A stretch of 64,000 nucleotides of DNA from Cryptomeria japonica (Eukaryota > Streptophyta > Pinopsida > Cupressales > Cupressaceae). The DNA is taken from positions 121,396,640-121,460,639 of the forward strand of contig NC_081410.1 of the NCBI RefSeq assembly GCF_030272615.1, read 5' to 3'. The position numbers were made by a program, and so were the translations under genes. The notes under the pieces were generated by a model. It ran no database searches. It was given only the letters and a program-made list of their open reading frames with translations, and was not told the DNA's origin. Position 1 is the first letter of the stretch. The number at the start of each line of letters is the position of its first letter. This document shows positions 45,834-59,362 of the stretch, piece after piece.

Positions 45834-47507
45834 CTGCACACAATTAACATATCTAACAGTGTAACGGCAGAAATATCTATGGTATAAATTCTTAAAAAAA
45901 AGTGAAGATAATTCTAGTTTTTTACCTGTATTTTATACTTGTAAGTTGCCAGATAGTGATATGTTGCAGTTACTTAATACAAATGAAATTGCAAAAGCAC
46001 AGTGAACGTTTCTCAGATAATTTTTATTGGTTATAAAAGGTATTTTTAAAATTAAAAAAATTCAACAATAGGCTTTCTGGTAGAATTGTTGGTAATGCTC
46101 TGCCATTTTTAATCAATAGAAATCGGAGAATAAGAAACTATGACTCTCCTAGTATAACATACTACAAGCAGAAAAGAAAAAACATGTAAGTATTACCACA
46201 GATTGTCGTATTAAAAAAATTCTTACACAGTTTTTATCCAAAATATTTATTGAATCAAATTGAATGATCGTGATCACAAGTACTCAGTTACTGACACATG
46301 CGAGCACCAAGCAAAGCCTTACAGCATAGTGATCATAGCCAGTGGCTCTCATCAAATTTAGCCACAGCTCAAAACTTATGCTTCTGGTAATTGAGCAGCG
46401 GTTATGTTAATCTAGATGCAAATAAAAGAATAAAACTATTTGAACAAGATTCTTATCCTCTTAAATTTTCACTTCACTTTCTAAGGTGTTTGCCTGATCA
46501 GTGATCTACCTCATCCTGAAAGATACAAAAAATTCCGTACTACAACAAATATAGCTTCTTACCACTCAAATTTTACCGCGTTCAGCCTTCAACAAGCTTT
46601 ACATTAAGGATTGTTTACTCATGTTCTTAAATTCAACAAGTTAATTATCACTTTCTTCATTTAAAGATTTAGGCAGTAACTTGAACTTCGAATTTCTTAT
46701 TAACAGTCGGTAAAAAAGAGCAATTCCCTCTTGCCCAAACCTTCAAAGACCAGGGACAGAGATGGTAAATAACACGAGCACCTTTGAGGATCTTTTTATG
46801 TACAACTTTGGCACCAGTGTACGCTTAAAGGACATGACAAATAGCACAGTGGACGCCTTTGTTCAAAGCTGTGTTACAACGTAGTAAAAATAAAAAATAT
46901 TGCCATAAATTTTTAAATTTATGATCACTAGAGTCTGTAGCAAAAACAAAATCCTTACAGCTCATTTTTTAAGTTAATATGTGCAATTGGATGTAGATGT
47001 ACAAAAAGACCTTATTCGGCAGGCCTTCCAAAAATGGTAAATGCAAGTAATACTGCAAGAGCAGATAATTAACAACATTACTGCTCAAATTTACCCTAAA
47101 GCGTGAGTACAACATCTCAGAAAAACTTTTTTGCGCTCAAAATTACATCAAAATTGATAAAAACCTAGGTCAAAAGTAATTGCTCAGCAATTGGAACTTA
47201 CTTGCTAAAAGGCAGAAAAACAAGCTTGATCGAATGCTGAGGTAGCTAGAAACCTTCTCAATACTTTAAAGACCTAGCTTAGCAACCAGAACGGCCAAAA
47301 GCATCGAAAATCCTCATAAAGCTTCCTCTGTAACTTTTCTTCAAAACGCTACCTTTAAACACCATCAGAAACCCCAAATTTAGCAGCTAGCTTTAAAGCG
47401 ATTTTTATCCTCTGGATGTCTAGAACCAAAAAAGTAACACAAATACAAATTCACAGATCCGTTGAATACAAGAAAATAGGAACTTAATTTAATTCTCAGT
47501 AACTTAC

Positions 47508-47585
47508 GTTTTCGACAAAATAAAGTCGTCGCTCCGCAGCCTAAAATTCTCAGAAAACGTAAAACAGAGGCAGAGCACCCTGTGT
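47508..47585 (-). other. Probable first non-coding exon and promoter-proximal region
   Basis: A strong donor, AAC|GTAAGTT, lies on the minus strand with the exon end at 47508. The GC-rich stretch before it (47520-47580) contrasts with the AT-rich DNA further out and reads like a transcribed leader. The transcription start is not defined; weak TATA-like sequences (TTATTTATGG, near 47665) lie about 80-90 bp upstream. Confidence 0.4.
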
Positions 47586-47589
47586 TTTG

Positions 47590-50400
47590 AGCTTAAATGT
47601 ATTTAATTGTAAAAAGGTTGTTTCCATAAATGGTAAAACAGGAGTTCTGTCTGGAATTGCCGCCCATAAATAAAAGGAAATCTATAACGACCTTTAAAGG
47701 ATTACTTTCCTCCAACATGCTTACAACTGGTGAGAACAGGATTTGTGTCTTAATAATTAGAAAAAAGATTAAATACGTGGAAACGTGGGTTGCAGAGATG
47801 TTAAGCTGATTATTTTACTTCGTCGTGAGATAGAGAAGGCTGGGGAGAGTGGCGCATGGCGAGCAGATATCATTATATTATAGAATCTTTTTCTTTTGTC
47901 ATATACATTGATAGAGTACAGTCATTAATCATTTTGTGATGGAAATTATTTAGATTACATAAATTTTGGTATTTTTGATTTTATGGGAGAATGAATTATA
48001 TCCACAGAAAATTAAAATTATATAATCATAATTTTTATATTAAATTATATTTATAAAAAATAATAAAATAGATAATATTTTAATAATATATTTTTAATTT
48101 AAAATATATTTATTAATTATTATAATAAAATATAAAGGAATGAAAGGGCTTTTCAAAAATAGTATTACACAAGAATGTTTTTTTATCTATATATAATCAA
48201 CACTTTAAAAATTGAGATATCTATCTTTAAAAAAAAATTATGTAAAGAATATATGAGATGTCATTCTTCAAGTGTCTATTTTTTATTAATTTTATTATTA
48301 AAGTCAAATAGATGGAAAATGATACTTCTACTATCTTTTACTTTAAAATTATTTAAAAAATATTTATTTATTCACATTGCTCTTATTATTTTTTTATTTT
48401 TTTAATTAAAATAGTGGTTTATGATGTTATTTTATAAATAATAATAAATTATTATGTACTTTACAAAATAGAAATATTATTAAATTAATATTTATTGATA
48501 TATTTTTTAAAATATATATGTGTAAATCAAAAAATAATTTTTAAAATAATATATAATTATTTTATTTTACTTTAGATTGATTTTATATTGTTTACTTCAA
48601 AAGCTATTTTTATTGTTTATTAAAGAGTTGTTTTACTTTAACTTAGAATTATTTTAATTAATTAAAAAATTGTTGTTGGTGAATTTTGTTTCTTGTTGGA
48701 GGGCTTTATATGGTTTTATTGTAGATTCTTTATTTGAAAAATTGTTTTTATTTATTAAAAAGCTATTTTACTCTAATTTAGAATTGTTTTAATTAGAAAT
48801 AATTTTGTTTTAAGTGATTTTTTTTTTTTGTTGGAGGGTTTTATATGTTTTTATATCAATCTCACATTTATCTAGAATATTCAACAAGACTTGAATCTTA
48901 ATGGGTTGATCCAAAGCCATTCAACATGATACTATGAAAAGGGTTGGGCTCCTATTTTACATGTAAGAATAATTTTCTTAGAATTAAATAATAATAATTA
49001 AAAATATAAACAGAAGATTAAAATGATTTTTTATTTGAGAAAATATTCTATATATAATTATAAGTTTTAATTCAATGGTAAGGATGAAAAATTTTTCTCA
49101 CCAACTTACAAATTTATTATTTTTTCTTTTAAAATATGAACTATCTATTTCATATAGTTTTTATAATTTCTTATATAAAAATAAATCACTTTCACTAAAT
49201 TCTTTTGTCAATAAAAGTTATAAATTCATGACATCGTTTGTTTGAAAAAAAGTTTATAGGTCAATATTCTATTGTCTCCTAGTGAAATTGAATGGTTCTA
49301 AATGAGCCCACCAAATCTTGATCGAGTCTTGTTGAGTGCAAGATCTCAACACAATAAGAAATGAAATTGGGATTGTGTCCCTCAATAGAATGGAAATTTG
49401 TTCTCCACAAAAGAGGTTTCTCATTATAAGATTCTTATGTCAAAACTAGATAATATTAAGAGGTGCTTCATGTAACAATTTAAATGGATGTACCACACTT
49501 GTCCTTGGCTTTTTTTCATTATTGCTTTCAAGGCTTTTAACTTGGATGTTTAATCAACTTCTATGCAAATGATAACTTATTTTCTTAAATTAAATTGGAT
49601 GTTATATAAAATTAATCAATAACATTAATGTATAGTTATATTATTAATTATAATGTTGAAAAATGTCTACTTTGCATTAATTTTTTTAATTCATTTTGAT
49701 TTGTTTGTTTCATATGTAATCACTAGGTGTATAAATGGAATGTTTTACATGAAAAATAATATTATTTAAAGCTTTGAGTAAAATTGAATCCACAAATCCT
49801 AAGAATCTAGATCTAAAAAATATTATTCTCTAATTTAGGTCAATATTATGGGTGTTCAAAACCACAACTACAAATTTGACCATAAACTTTCAAAATTAAA
49901 TTTCAATATTAAACCCAATTCATCTCCCTTCCAACTAGTTCTTACTTGTGGACTACAAGAATGATATATGTAAAAACAAGACAAACCCTTGTTCACTTTT
50001 AGTGTAATGGTCTTTTCCCCTGTGATTTATTAAGTATTTGCAGCGGATTAAATAAATCAAATATTAAGTTAAACCTAATTTAATTAACCAAAAGTAATTA
50101 TTCAAGGGAATGATAAACTAATCACTCATAAAATTTATATTATTTTATATTGAATTAACCTTCAAAACATTTATAGAACAATTATATTAAAGATGAATGC
50201 ACATCAATAATCAATAATAAAACATTGAGATAATAATTTGTAGCAGTGAAACATTAGGGCAATGATTGTAAATAAAATTGATTGATACATATTTGTAAAT
50301 CATGGAGAGGTTGCTTTCCCGCACGTAGAGGATTAGTTATAGGCCTAGGGTTTCCAGGCAAGGAAGCACTCCAAGAGGACACGGTTCTTACACAGAACCC
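47590..50400. other. Very AT-rich intergenic region
   Basis: From about 47.9 to 49.2 kb the sequence is dominated by A/T runs; ORFs here (for example 48175-48405) are Phe/Ile/Lys-rich artefacts. The promoter of the 1589-family gene should lie in the first few hundred bases. Confidence 0.5.
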
Positions 50401-50403
50401 CAC

Positions 50404-50811
50404 ATGTCTTCACGACATGAAATAAACATAGCTCTGGCCAGGACACTCCTGGGTGTACGTTGTACCTCGAGTTGGACACACACTGTATGCCCCTTCTCCA
50501 ATGCTCAATGCCCAACCACCAGACAGGGACATGGTCGTCGTAGCAAAGGCATAAGCAGGCAGGGACATGGTGGTCATAGCAAAGCCCTCATGAGGATGCT
50601 AGAAGAATCTGGGGAATTCCATAGACAGAGCCGCAAGCTGTTGAGGAGTAGGCATGGGGGGTTGAGAGAGCAAAAGGTTCTAGGGGGGGCAAAGGGCCTC
50701 ATGGAATTTATACAACCTGTAAATGAGGCCTTGGTGAAGGAGGTAGGGCGGCTTATTCCCATGCTTGGGATCCATGGTGTCTTTAACAGAACTTTCAATA
50801 GAGTGCAGTAA
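50404..50811 (+). CDS. Isolated hypothetical ORF (135 codons)
   Basis: An island with distinctly higher GC than the AT-rich DNA on both sides. It carries a near-tandem internal repeat, RQGHGRRSKGIS then RQGHGGHSKALM (about 39 bp per unit). The C-terminal part (FIQPVNEALVKEVGRLIPML) looks helical. There is no recognisable domain, no Kozak or splice context that decides the start, and the codon for Met may be internal. It may be a fragment of a mobile element or of a host exon. Weak call, listed because composition sets it apart. Confidence 0.25.
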   Translation: MSSRHEINIALARTLLGVRCTSSWTHTVCPFSNAQCPTTRQGHGRRSKGISRQGHGGHSKALMRMLEESGEFHRQSRKLLRSRHGGLREQKVLGGAKGLMEFIQPVNEALVKEVGRLIPMLGIHGVFNRTFNRVQ

Positions 50812-50837
50812 ATAAAAGGGCAGACAAAGCAAATCAT

Positions 50838-51978
50838 TGTTGCAAATCATTTGATATTTGATATTTTGATGATATCTAAAGTGTTTGACAACATTATGAT
50901 GTTATTTAATGATATTAATGGCATTTTTATATGATATGGTGATGTTATTTAATTAAAAGCAATATTTTTATGTGATATTATTTATATGGTGAAATGTTAT
51001 GAAATTTTATAAATTTTAATATGTTTTGATTTTTTTATCGAGTGTGAGGTGGATGCAGGGTAGACCGTCGAAGATAGACATATGACTGAGGAGGGGTCTC
51101 CTAGCTCGTTTGCAATAACCCGGGAAATATAACCTGTGCACAAATACACATAAATAATAATAATTAAATTAATTTATTTAAATATTTAAAAAAAAAAGAA
51201 TAAATTTATAAATAAATAAACTAATTATAAAAATAAATTAAAGTAAATTCAAATTAAGATTTTTGAAAGATAAAATATCAAGATCTAAAATTAAACATAT
51301 TGAAATTAACACATGGATTTTAAACTATGAACCTAGAGTCGAACTATCTATAACTACCTGTCAACTCTCTTTTTGTTTTTCATAACTGGCTAATCAATTT
51401 CTGATTTTCTCCACTCCAACTCCCCATTCACTCTTGATTTTTTCAATCTAGATCCATATTTCTTGGATTGAACCCCCAGCCAAAAGCAATTATAAGTATT
51501 GAGCCAATTATCATATTAGATACATCCAATCTAGCTGGAAATCTTCTTTTTGTTTTATTTTCCCTTTCTCTATGAATCCATTTTTGTCTACAAATCTTTT
51601 TTTTTTAGGGAGAAGTCAAAATTTTGGGAGAGCTAAGTGAGAGGTCGAATTGTTGTTGGGAGACCACGCCCCCTCTTCTATTCCTCACAACTAGGTTCCC
51701 TTTCAAATTAACTTGGCTAGTAATCGTATTCTGCAAGATGATTTGGATTGTATAGTTTGTATTGCCCTTCTTTCTCCCGCTACTACTTGCAGGGTAATAT
51801 TTGTTCACATTCTATCGCCAAATATCTCTTCTTTTTGCATTCCTTTTATAGATCGATCTGCATTATTTCCTCGACATTAGTTTTTTCAATATTCTTTGCT
51901 ATGTTTTAATCGATTATGTGGTGCAAATCGCCCCTTATCATTGTTCTTTTTCTACAGTTCCACGTATAAGATAAATCT

Positions 51979-52022
<44 letters not shown>

Positions 52023-53280
52023 GTTTAAATATCCTTGCTGACTTATACGATTTTCTTTTGTTTAGTTCTCCAGCATTAACCACGCCCTCTCCCTTCTCTT
52101 TCCTCTGTAGGTTGAATTGATCTCACTGTGTCTTGCTGAGGATGTCTGAGAGGAATTTTTTATTGTTATTGATTAATTATTCACAAACCACAGAGTTGGA
52201 TATGTTTTTGTTTTGATTGAAATCGATATTAGAACATGAATTTATTTTAGATCTTGTAACCTTTATGTTTTTTTTAATACTGAATCATGAATTAATAAGC
52301 AAGAAAATAATAATCTATTCACTATAGCAGACCCAATTTGGAATCTAAAAGATAAGGAATTTTCTATGTTTTTTGGATAAAATTTAGAATACGATGATAA
52401 ATAAAATTTATCCGGGAGGGGTTCTTTTTTAGTTTACTGTCTATGATGGATGTACTACAGAAAGATGTGCCTGATTATGGGGTAAATAGGGAAGGGTGTT
52501 TTCACCTACTCCAAAAGGGTTAACTTGGCCAAATAATTTAATAAATCTTCTTCTTGTCATAACACATGTAGTTAAGTTCAACAGTTTGGTTGTTAGATAC
52601 TACATGCACGCACAGGTTCCATTCCCGAAAGTTGATGTCGGTTTGCTAGGAAACTCCGTCGTGCGGGACAGGAGCTCATCATGAGCACCGGGAAGAGAAA
52701 GCTTCATTTGGTTGGGCAGATAAAATGCCTGGGTCGTATGTTTGTCTTCTAGATTGCAGATGGAGGTGAGTTTGATGGCAAAGAAGACACTACATCCAGA
52801 GACAAAGATTCATATTATATCATTATTAAATCCTATGTAATAAAAGTATGTTGTATTATTGAATCATTGTAATAGAACAATGAGGTCTCTTGATTATGGG
52901 CTAAGTAAGCCTTGTAAATGACCTATGAGGTCCAATTATGTGAATGCGACAGGAAGTCGCAAGTAAAAGTAACTAACAAAAAGTAAGGTAAAACCACTAA
53001 CCTACTAACATGCATCATTCATGTGCATGACTCATTGCTTATGTGTTTCATTGATGAGTTGTCTTTTATTTCTTTATGAATGCATGGTTGCATGATATGA
53101 TTTAAGTTGATAAGTTATCTTTACTCTTTTGCACTAGTTTAATGGTTATTTATTCATGTCATTTTCATCCCCTATCTCACCTTTAGCGCTAGTAAAGTGA
53201 GGTAGCATGGGGGTAGATTTGTTCCTTGATATTTGTCATCTTGAGGGTAATAAATCCCTTCCTCTGCATTTTTGGTGAAC
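50838..53280. other. Intergenic region with one microsatellite
   Basis: AT-rich, no supported gene. A (TA)n tract occurs at 51982-52019. Near 53.18 kb a near-palindrome, CTCACCTTTAGCGCTAGTAAA followed by GTGAG, precedes the ORF at 53297. Confidence 0.5.
51982..52019. repeat. (AT)n microsatellite
   Basis: About 19 uninterrupted AT units. Confidence 0.95.
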
Positions 53281-53296
53281 CTAACGTGAATAAATT

Positions 53297-53614
53297 ATGT
53301 CATATCTCTTTCTCTTAGAGTTGGACACATTTGATAAGGCATTCTCCAAGGATGACTTTGATATGCTAGATGAGGCCTTGGATGACTTTCTAGAAACATC
53401 TCCTCTTAGTGGGGGAGATGTTAAAGAATGTTTATCCCAAACCTTTTCTTCCTCCAAGGATAAAGAGTGTTTGAATGTCATTGTTGTCTTTGTGGCTCTA
53501 CAAAGGCCTAAGAAACCATGTATTTATGTGACTACAACTAGTCCTCCCAAGAAAGTTAAATTCATTGGTGGGAAACTGTTTAAGGGAGATGCTCCTGATT
53601 TGTATACTAAGTGA
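53297..53614 (+). pseudogene. ORF cut off at the Tat LTR boundary
   Basis: 105 codons with ordinary composition: an acidic first half (DTFDKAFSKDDFDMLDEALD), then KPCIYVTTTSPPKKVKFIGG, ending LYTK. Its TGA stop (53612-53614) consists of the first three bases of the Tat LTR, so the frame was probably longer before the insertion. Family unknown; the acidic N-terminus and basic C-terminus would suit a retrotransposon Gag or leader ORF. Confidence 0.35.
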
Positions 53615-54026
53615 TGCTCTGCAAAAAGGATTAGAAAATCTATTTGATGGCAACACACACAAGAGAACAAGAAACAAACATTAGTGTTAGCAACAAAAGA
53701 TTATCCTAAATAGGCATATCAAGAGAGATAATAAGCATGAAATAGAAAGCATACAAACATATAATAGATAAACTATAGTCCTCTAAATACTAATCAAGAT
53801 GCTCATAGTTGCTCCTCCCTTGTTCCTCTCATCTCCAAGTTCCACATGAGTGTAGCTCTCAGCTTTTAGCACTAGCCATGGATGTCATATGGAGATTCAA
53901 GATGGTTGAAAATGATAAATAAATGCTATGCAAGTGTAGATAGTAATGTTATGAAAAAGTTCTATGCTAATACCAGTATAACAACAATACTCTAATGCTT
54001 CCTTCTTTGCTTGAGGAGAAGGGTTC

Positions 54027-54034
54027 TATTTATA
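54027..54034 (-). promoter_or_regulatory. TATA box in the Tat LTR
   Basis: TATAAATA on the minus strand, in the sense of the element, within a GC-richer context. Confidence 0.55.
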
Positions 54035-54800
54035 GAAGAAATGGGGAAATGAAGGGTTAAGATTGAGCAATCTTAACAAGGGTTAGGATTGAAAGATATT
54101 CAATCCATGTGAGAATTTCAACCCAATCCCATGTTGACAAGTGTCACCATGAGGAGGCTTGAGAGGAGAGATAAGGAGCATTAAATGCTTGAGGGGACAT
54201 GATGGTTACCCTAGGGGGTTGGGTTAGGGTTAGGTTAATGGATATTCCTTTTATCCAAGGGATAAATGAATGTGTAAGGGTTAAATGGTTACCTTAGTCA
54301 AAGAAATAAATGCTTTGAAGAGACCCATGAGTCAAAAGGATGGTTAAGTTAGAGGAAAGTCTCTAACCAAAGGTAAAAGGTAAGTTAACCATAAATGGTT
54401 ATGTAAGAGTCTTTAATGGTTTGGAAAACTTTAGAGGTTAACCATTTGAAGACATAAAACCTTTAATGGTTATTGAAGACTTTGAAAGTTTTTGAGAAGT
54501 GACTTCTTTTTATTTAGGAATGTGACAATATTCAGGGGGTGAATTAGGCTAATTAGGAGTTAGAAGAATCTAGAAGGGATTTAGGCATGCAAGTGGATTT
54601 TGTAGGAGAATGCAAGTGGGAGGAATTTTGAGATTTTCAATGAAAATAAAATCATTTATTTCAATTAAATGGTGTAATTTGCATTTGGATAGATATTTAA
54701 ATAAATATTAATTTATTTAAATGTGAATGCAAATTTTGGATTTTATTTAAATATTAATTTATTTACATGAGAAAAAGGAAGATAAAGCATTTAAATGCTT

Positions 54801-55057
54801 GAAGACTTTGAGGGAAACCATTGAAGGCTTAAGAAGACTCTAGAAAGAAGCCATTAAGTTTGAATACTTTAAGGGAAACCATTAGGGAAGCCATTAAATT
54901 TGAAGACTTTAAGGGAAACCATTGAAGGCTTAAGAAGACTATAGAAGGAAGCCATTGAGTTCGAAGACTTTAAGGGAAACCATTAAAGGGTTTGAGAAGA
55001 CTCTAGAAGGAAGCCATTAAGTTTGAAGACTTTAAGGGAAACCATTAAAGGTTTCAA
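54801..55057. repeat. About 61-bp minisatellite in the Tat LTR, 4-5 units
   Basis: Units begin GAAGACTTTAAGGGAAACC and end GGAAGCCATTAAGTTT, starting near 54801, 54863 (shortened), 54902, 54963 and 55025 (partial). Confidence 0.85.
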
Positions 55058-57450
55058 GTGGGTAAGGATAAATAGGACTTTAAATAAATAATTTATTTAA
55101 AATAGTTGTGCAACTTGCATTTGTAGGAAAATACAAGTGGGTGGAGGATAAAGGTGATTTTAATTTATTTAAATGTGAGGGATGGGATTTTGGGGAATTT
55201 AAATAAATATTAATTTATTTAAATGTGAGAGAAGATTTAATTAAACGAATATGATTTATCTATTTAATTAATGGTTTGAATTTGGTTAAGTGAATTAAAT
55301 CAAATAAATTGAATAATTTATTTAATTAATAGGAGAAGAGGGTTAAGATGAGTTAATTAAATATTAATTTAATTAATTATTGATTGATGGTTAAATAATC
55401 AAATAAAACTAAATATTCATTTAATTAAATGGACAGATTTATGTGACTACATTTGCCCCTCTTTGAGACGGTGCAGTTTTATCGCGTCATTTCAAAGAAA
55501 GAAAAATAGGTGTGAAGAAATATGCCCCATAAATGTTAATTTAGTGGGTGGTATGCCCCCTCGAGAGATGGGCCGAATTTTTTTGAAAAATTGGGTGATC
55601 TCTCGAAAAAGAATGAGAAGTGGAGGGGAGGTAGAATAGAAGAAATTAGCAATAACGGTGAAAGAATGGAAGAAAGTAGAGTGAATATGGAGAAATGGCA
55701 AGCCAGTGAGTACCCATAGGTTATGCAGGAGATACGGTGCAAATGTGGTTTTATGCTTTTGATTGATGCTATATAATTGATCAAAACGGTTAGACAATCT
55801 GGTGCAATTGGTTAAACTGCCCCAGTCGAGTCAAAGCGTGACAGTTGATGTCAGTTGTTCGCTTGGACATGATAAAGTCTGAGTAAGTGAATCAAAGTGA
55901 CCTGTTGGTGACTTAGACAATTGATGTAATTGTCTGATGAAGTCAAGGTATCTAAAGCAAAATACTCGTTGAGACTTAGACAATTGATGTAATTGTCCAT
56001 TGGATTGTATTTGATTGGTTGATCAATTGATAGTGTGTGCGTGTGATGGATGGTTGTGGGGAATCATGGAAGCCCCATTGAGACTAGGTCATTATGATAA
56101 ATGTCTGTTGTAGTCTAGGTTTGCCATAATCAATTACTTGTTGAGACCCGAAGATACTTGATCAGAGTATCTGTTGATAGTCTAGGTGTGTGTGAGTCGA
56201 TGTATCTGTGTAGACAAAGTAACTGGCTTGATTGGGTGACTTAGGATGGGAAACACAACCCTTCCTGTTAGAGATGAATGGTAATGAACATGGTTTGATT
56301 GGGTTGATGGGACACGATGAAGGGATTATGGTGATGTTGATGATCAAGATAGGGAGGGTGAGGGGGGTTCGATGTTAGATAGAAGAAATGGAGGACCTAT
56401 GGCTCATTCCTATGGAAGAAGAGGAAAATAGAGTATCCATTGTCATTACTATGTATGAATGATATGCAGCTATTTATGAATGTATGGATGTATGGAATGC
56501 AATGAAATGTAATATATACAGATGAGATGGAATGACGATCCATAGTGCTTTATTTTTCATCATTGAGCTTTAAAATGTTGTAAGAAAATACAAGCAACTT
56601 GACATAATGATTCAAGATGACCTGAGTATTCCTTACATGGATTTTGATATAGCAAGTCAATACAAGCAACTTGATATAATGGATCAAGTTGACCTGAGTA
56701 TTGCTTGCAGAATAGACGAGGATTATCTCCTTTCATGCATGACTTGGAATGTCCTCCTTGATCTTTTGTCGATCATATCCTGAGACAAATTCATACCGTA
56801 GTAAGAGACAAATTATTATCAAGCGTGGATGAGGCAGTAGGAACCAAAGATGGAGCATTATACCTGCAAGCAAATAACATCTATAAAGAATAAAGAATAA
56901 TGGATCCTTGATAATGGTTCATGCTCATATGGTCGAGGTATACATTATAGTCAACAAGTTGTAGTGATCTATGACTGTATTTTGCATATGATCACGTAAC
57001 TTAGTGAACTTCCCACGTAGACACCATTAGTACATGCCCCAAAACTTCATTGGAATAATTTGCAAAAGATACACAAACAATGTTGTAGGAACCTGACATA
57101 AATAACCCACAAATCAAATAAGTATTTGATAGCTTAAACAGAATTTTTTGTCAAAGAAAAATGTCATCTTGTCTTTGTTTCTTGGTAAGGAAGGATGTAT
57201 CCTTGTTTAGACAGTTTGTGTGTTTGATGTTGATTGTTGATTTTGATGTGATAAGAGGTCATCGTTGGAGTATTTCACAATGTTTGTTTGGTATCTGCTT
57301 TGAAAAATGTATGTACAGGGTGTTGCCATATTTTTGATTGATTTTGATGTTTTGAAATGTTTTTGGATTTTGTGAGATAGTTTTAAATAAAGAACTCAAT
57401 GAATCACAAAAATAATGTCTAATCCACTTCCATCAAACAGATTAAGGGCA

Positions 57451-57460
57451 TTGCCCCCAG
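57451..57460 (-). other. Polypurine tract of the Tat element
   Basis: CTGGGGGCAA on the minus strand, immediately before the LTR start. A G-rich tract of this form is the plus-strand primer in related elements. Confidence 0.65.
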
Positions 57461-57803
57461 TTTAGACATGACTATGAAAAAGCAAGATGCGAAACGCGTG
57501 AAGTACTATCCTTGATTGCAAATCAATAACAAGCCATGGTTTGGACGGATTGATGAGTGGATGAATGTGAATGTGATCGCAACAAGTTTGAAAGACAATG
57601 GAGTCATACCTGCTACAAGTGGCGCCTGTTTGCCAGGTTTTTACCATCGCACTTACCCAAGGTGCCACCAGAGTGGTTGTTCACCATTTGGATGCATGAT
57701 TTTTCTTTCCTATTTTGATTTTTTTTGTATTTTCTTCAGGACATTTTTTTGAATGTTTTTGGTGTTTTTCTGGTATGTATGGGAGCCTGACGCTCTATGC
57801 AGC

Positions 57804-58960
57804 TTATGTATAAAACCTTTTGAGGTGCATGTTGTTAATCGGATCTGCTAGCGATTCTCCTTCTGAAGCAGCCAACTGATATGCCTCGGACCCAAGACAA
57901 CAATGATAACATATGGACCCAGCCAGTTTCATTCAAACTTTCCCTGATGTTCTCGGTTGGGTTGGTTACGAGGATTCTCTCAAAGAACAAGATCACCTAC
58001 CTCAAATGTATGAGGTCTAACTCGGTGATTGTAGCTTATGCTCATGCACTGATGATAGGCTTTGAGGTGGTTGTATGTGGCTTGTCGTTTCTCATCAAGT
58101 AGTTCCAAGTCTTGAAGACGTGATACTCTGTATGCTTCATCATCTATCAGATTATGCAAGGAAACCCATAGAGATGTTATCTCAACCTCGATGGGAAGGA
58201 TGGCTTCTGCACCATAGACAAGTGAGTAAGGAGTTGCGCCTGTAGGAGTTCGAATACTAGTTCGATATGCCCATAGTGTTGGATTTAATTGAACATACTA
58301 ATCACGACCGACATCATTGACTGTCTTCTTAAGGATTCTCAATATGTTCTTATTTGATGCTTCGGCTTGACCATTGCCTTGTGGGTAATAGGGAGTGGAA
58401 AAGCGGTGTTGGATGTGAAACATCTCACAGAGTTCACGGACGTCTTGGTTCTTGAATGGAAGACCATTATTTGTGATGATGGACATGGGTATACCATACC
58501 AATAGATGATGTAATTAAGGATGAATGAGGTGATCTGCTTGTCGATAACTTTAGTAAGTGGAACAACTTCAATCCACTTTGTGAAGTATTCAGTGGCGAT
58601 AATGATGAACTTGTAGCCATTGGATGAAGATGGATGGATTTTACCCACAAGGTCAAGTCCCCATTGACAAAAAGGCCATGGTGTTGTGATTGGTTGCAAT
58701 TCATGTGCCGATGCATGTATCAGGTCTCCATGAATTTGACATTTTTTGCGTTTTCTAACAAAGTAATAGGAGTCTTTTTCCATAGACGGTCAATAGTATC
58801 CAGTGTGCATGAGTTTCTTGGCTAGTGAAGGACCACTTGCATGAGTTCCACAAATTCCTTCATGTACCTCTTCCAAGGCCTTTTTTATCTCATCATGTTC
58901 CAAACATCGAAGGAGAGTACCATCAAGACTACGTCTATATAGGGTTTCAGCAATAATGGT
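57804..58960 (-). pseudogene. Tat integrase
   Basis: From high to low coordinates: the zinc-binding region (LEEVHEGICGTHASGPSLAK, then CQIHGDLIH), interrupted by TGA at 58790-58792 where Trp is expected. The core follows: WPFCQWGLDLVGKI keeps the first Asp. SIITNNGLPFKNQ has Asn for the second catalytic Asp. GNGQAEASNKNIL keeps the Glu. The C-terminal end (WLGPYVI, then INNMHLKRFYT-stop at 57804) lies in other frames. Without the second Asp no strand transfer is possible. Confidence 0.8.
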
Positions 58961-59362
58961 ATATCAAGCAGTTTGGCAAATGAAGGCTTTATGTTGGTTA
59001 TTCAATTGATTAGGAGGAAGTGTGTGATCGCAGAGGTAGGTGTAGAACTCACCGTACCATGAGGATTTAGAACCAACAAGGTGACATATCATCTCGGATT
59101 CGGTGATATCATAAGCAAGAATCCAAAGTTGTTCTACCAAGAACTCATAGCGTGTTGAATTATGTGAAAGATCTAGGAGAGATGCAATCATAGCCATAGC
59201 GTTAGCAGCTCAATTCTGATCTCTAGGTATCTGCTCAAAGGTGATAGTAGTAAATGATGGCTTTAGATTGTCCACCATTTGCTTGTACGACATGAGTTTA
59301 TCATCCTTGGTTTGATATTCATCTGTTACTTGTCGGATGACCAGTTGGGAGTCGCCATATAT

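Larger units (their letters stand above)
53612..57450 (-). repeat. 3' LTR of the Tat element (about 3.84 kb)
   Basis: On the minus strand it starts TGCCCTTAATCTG right after the polypurine tract and ends GCAGAGCATCA at 53612. A TATAAATA box at 54027-54034 would start transcription about 400 bp before the LTR end, a normal arrangement. The interior holds the 61-bp minisatellite and repeated blocks near 55.9-56.0 and 56.6-56.7 kb. The boundary at 53612 is inferred from TG/CA and has not been checked against the other LTR. Confidence 0.6.

Noticed and set aside
52540-52700. Pol III A/B-box-like spacing (AGTTCAACAGTTTGG and GGTTCCATTCCC)
   Set aside because: Both boxes deviate at key positions and no tRNA stems fold, so it is too weak to call a SINE.
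55492-55797. Overlapping minus-strand ORFs inside the Tat LTR
   Set aside because: Phe/Ser/His-rich, in non-coding LTR sequence, without family features.
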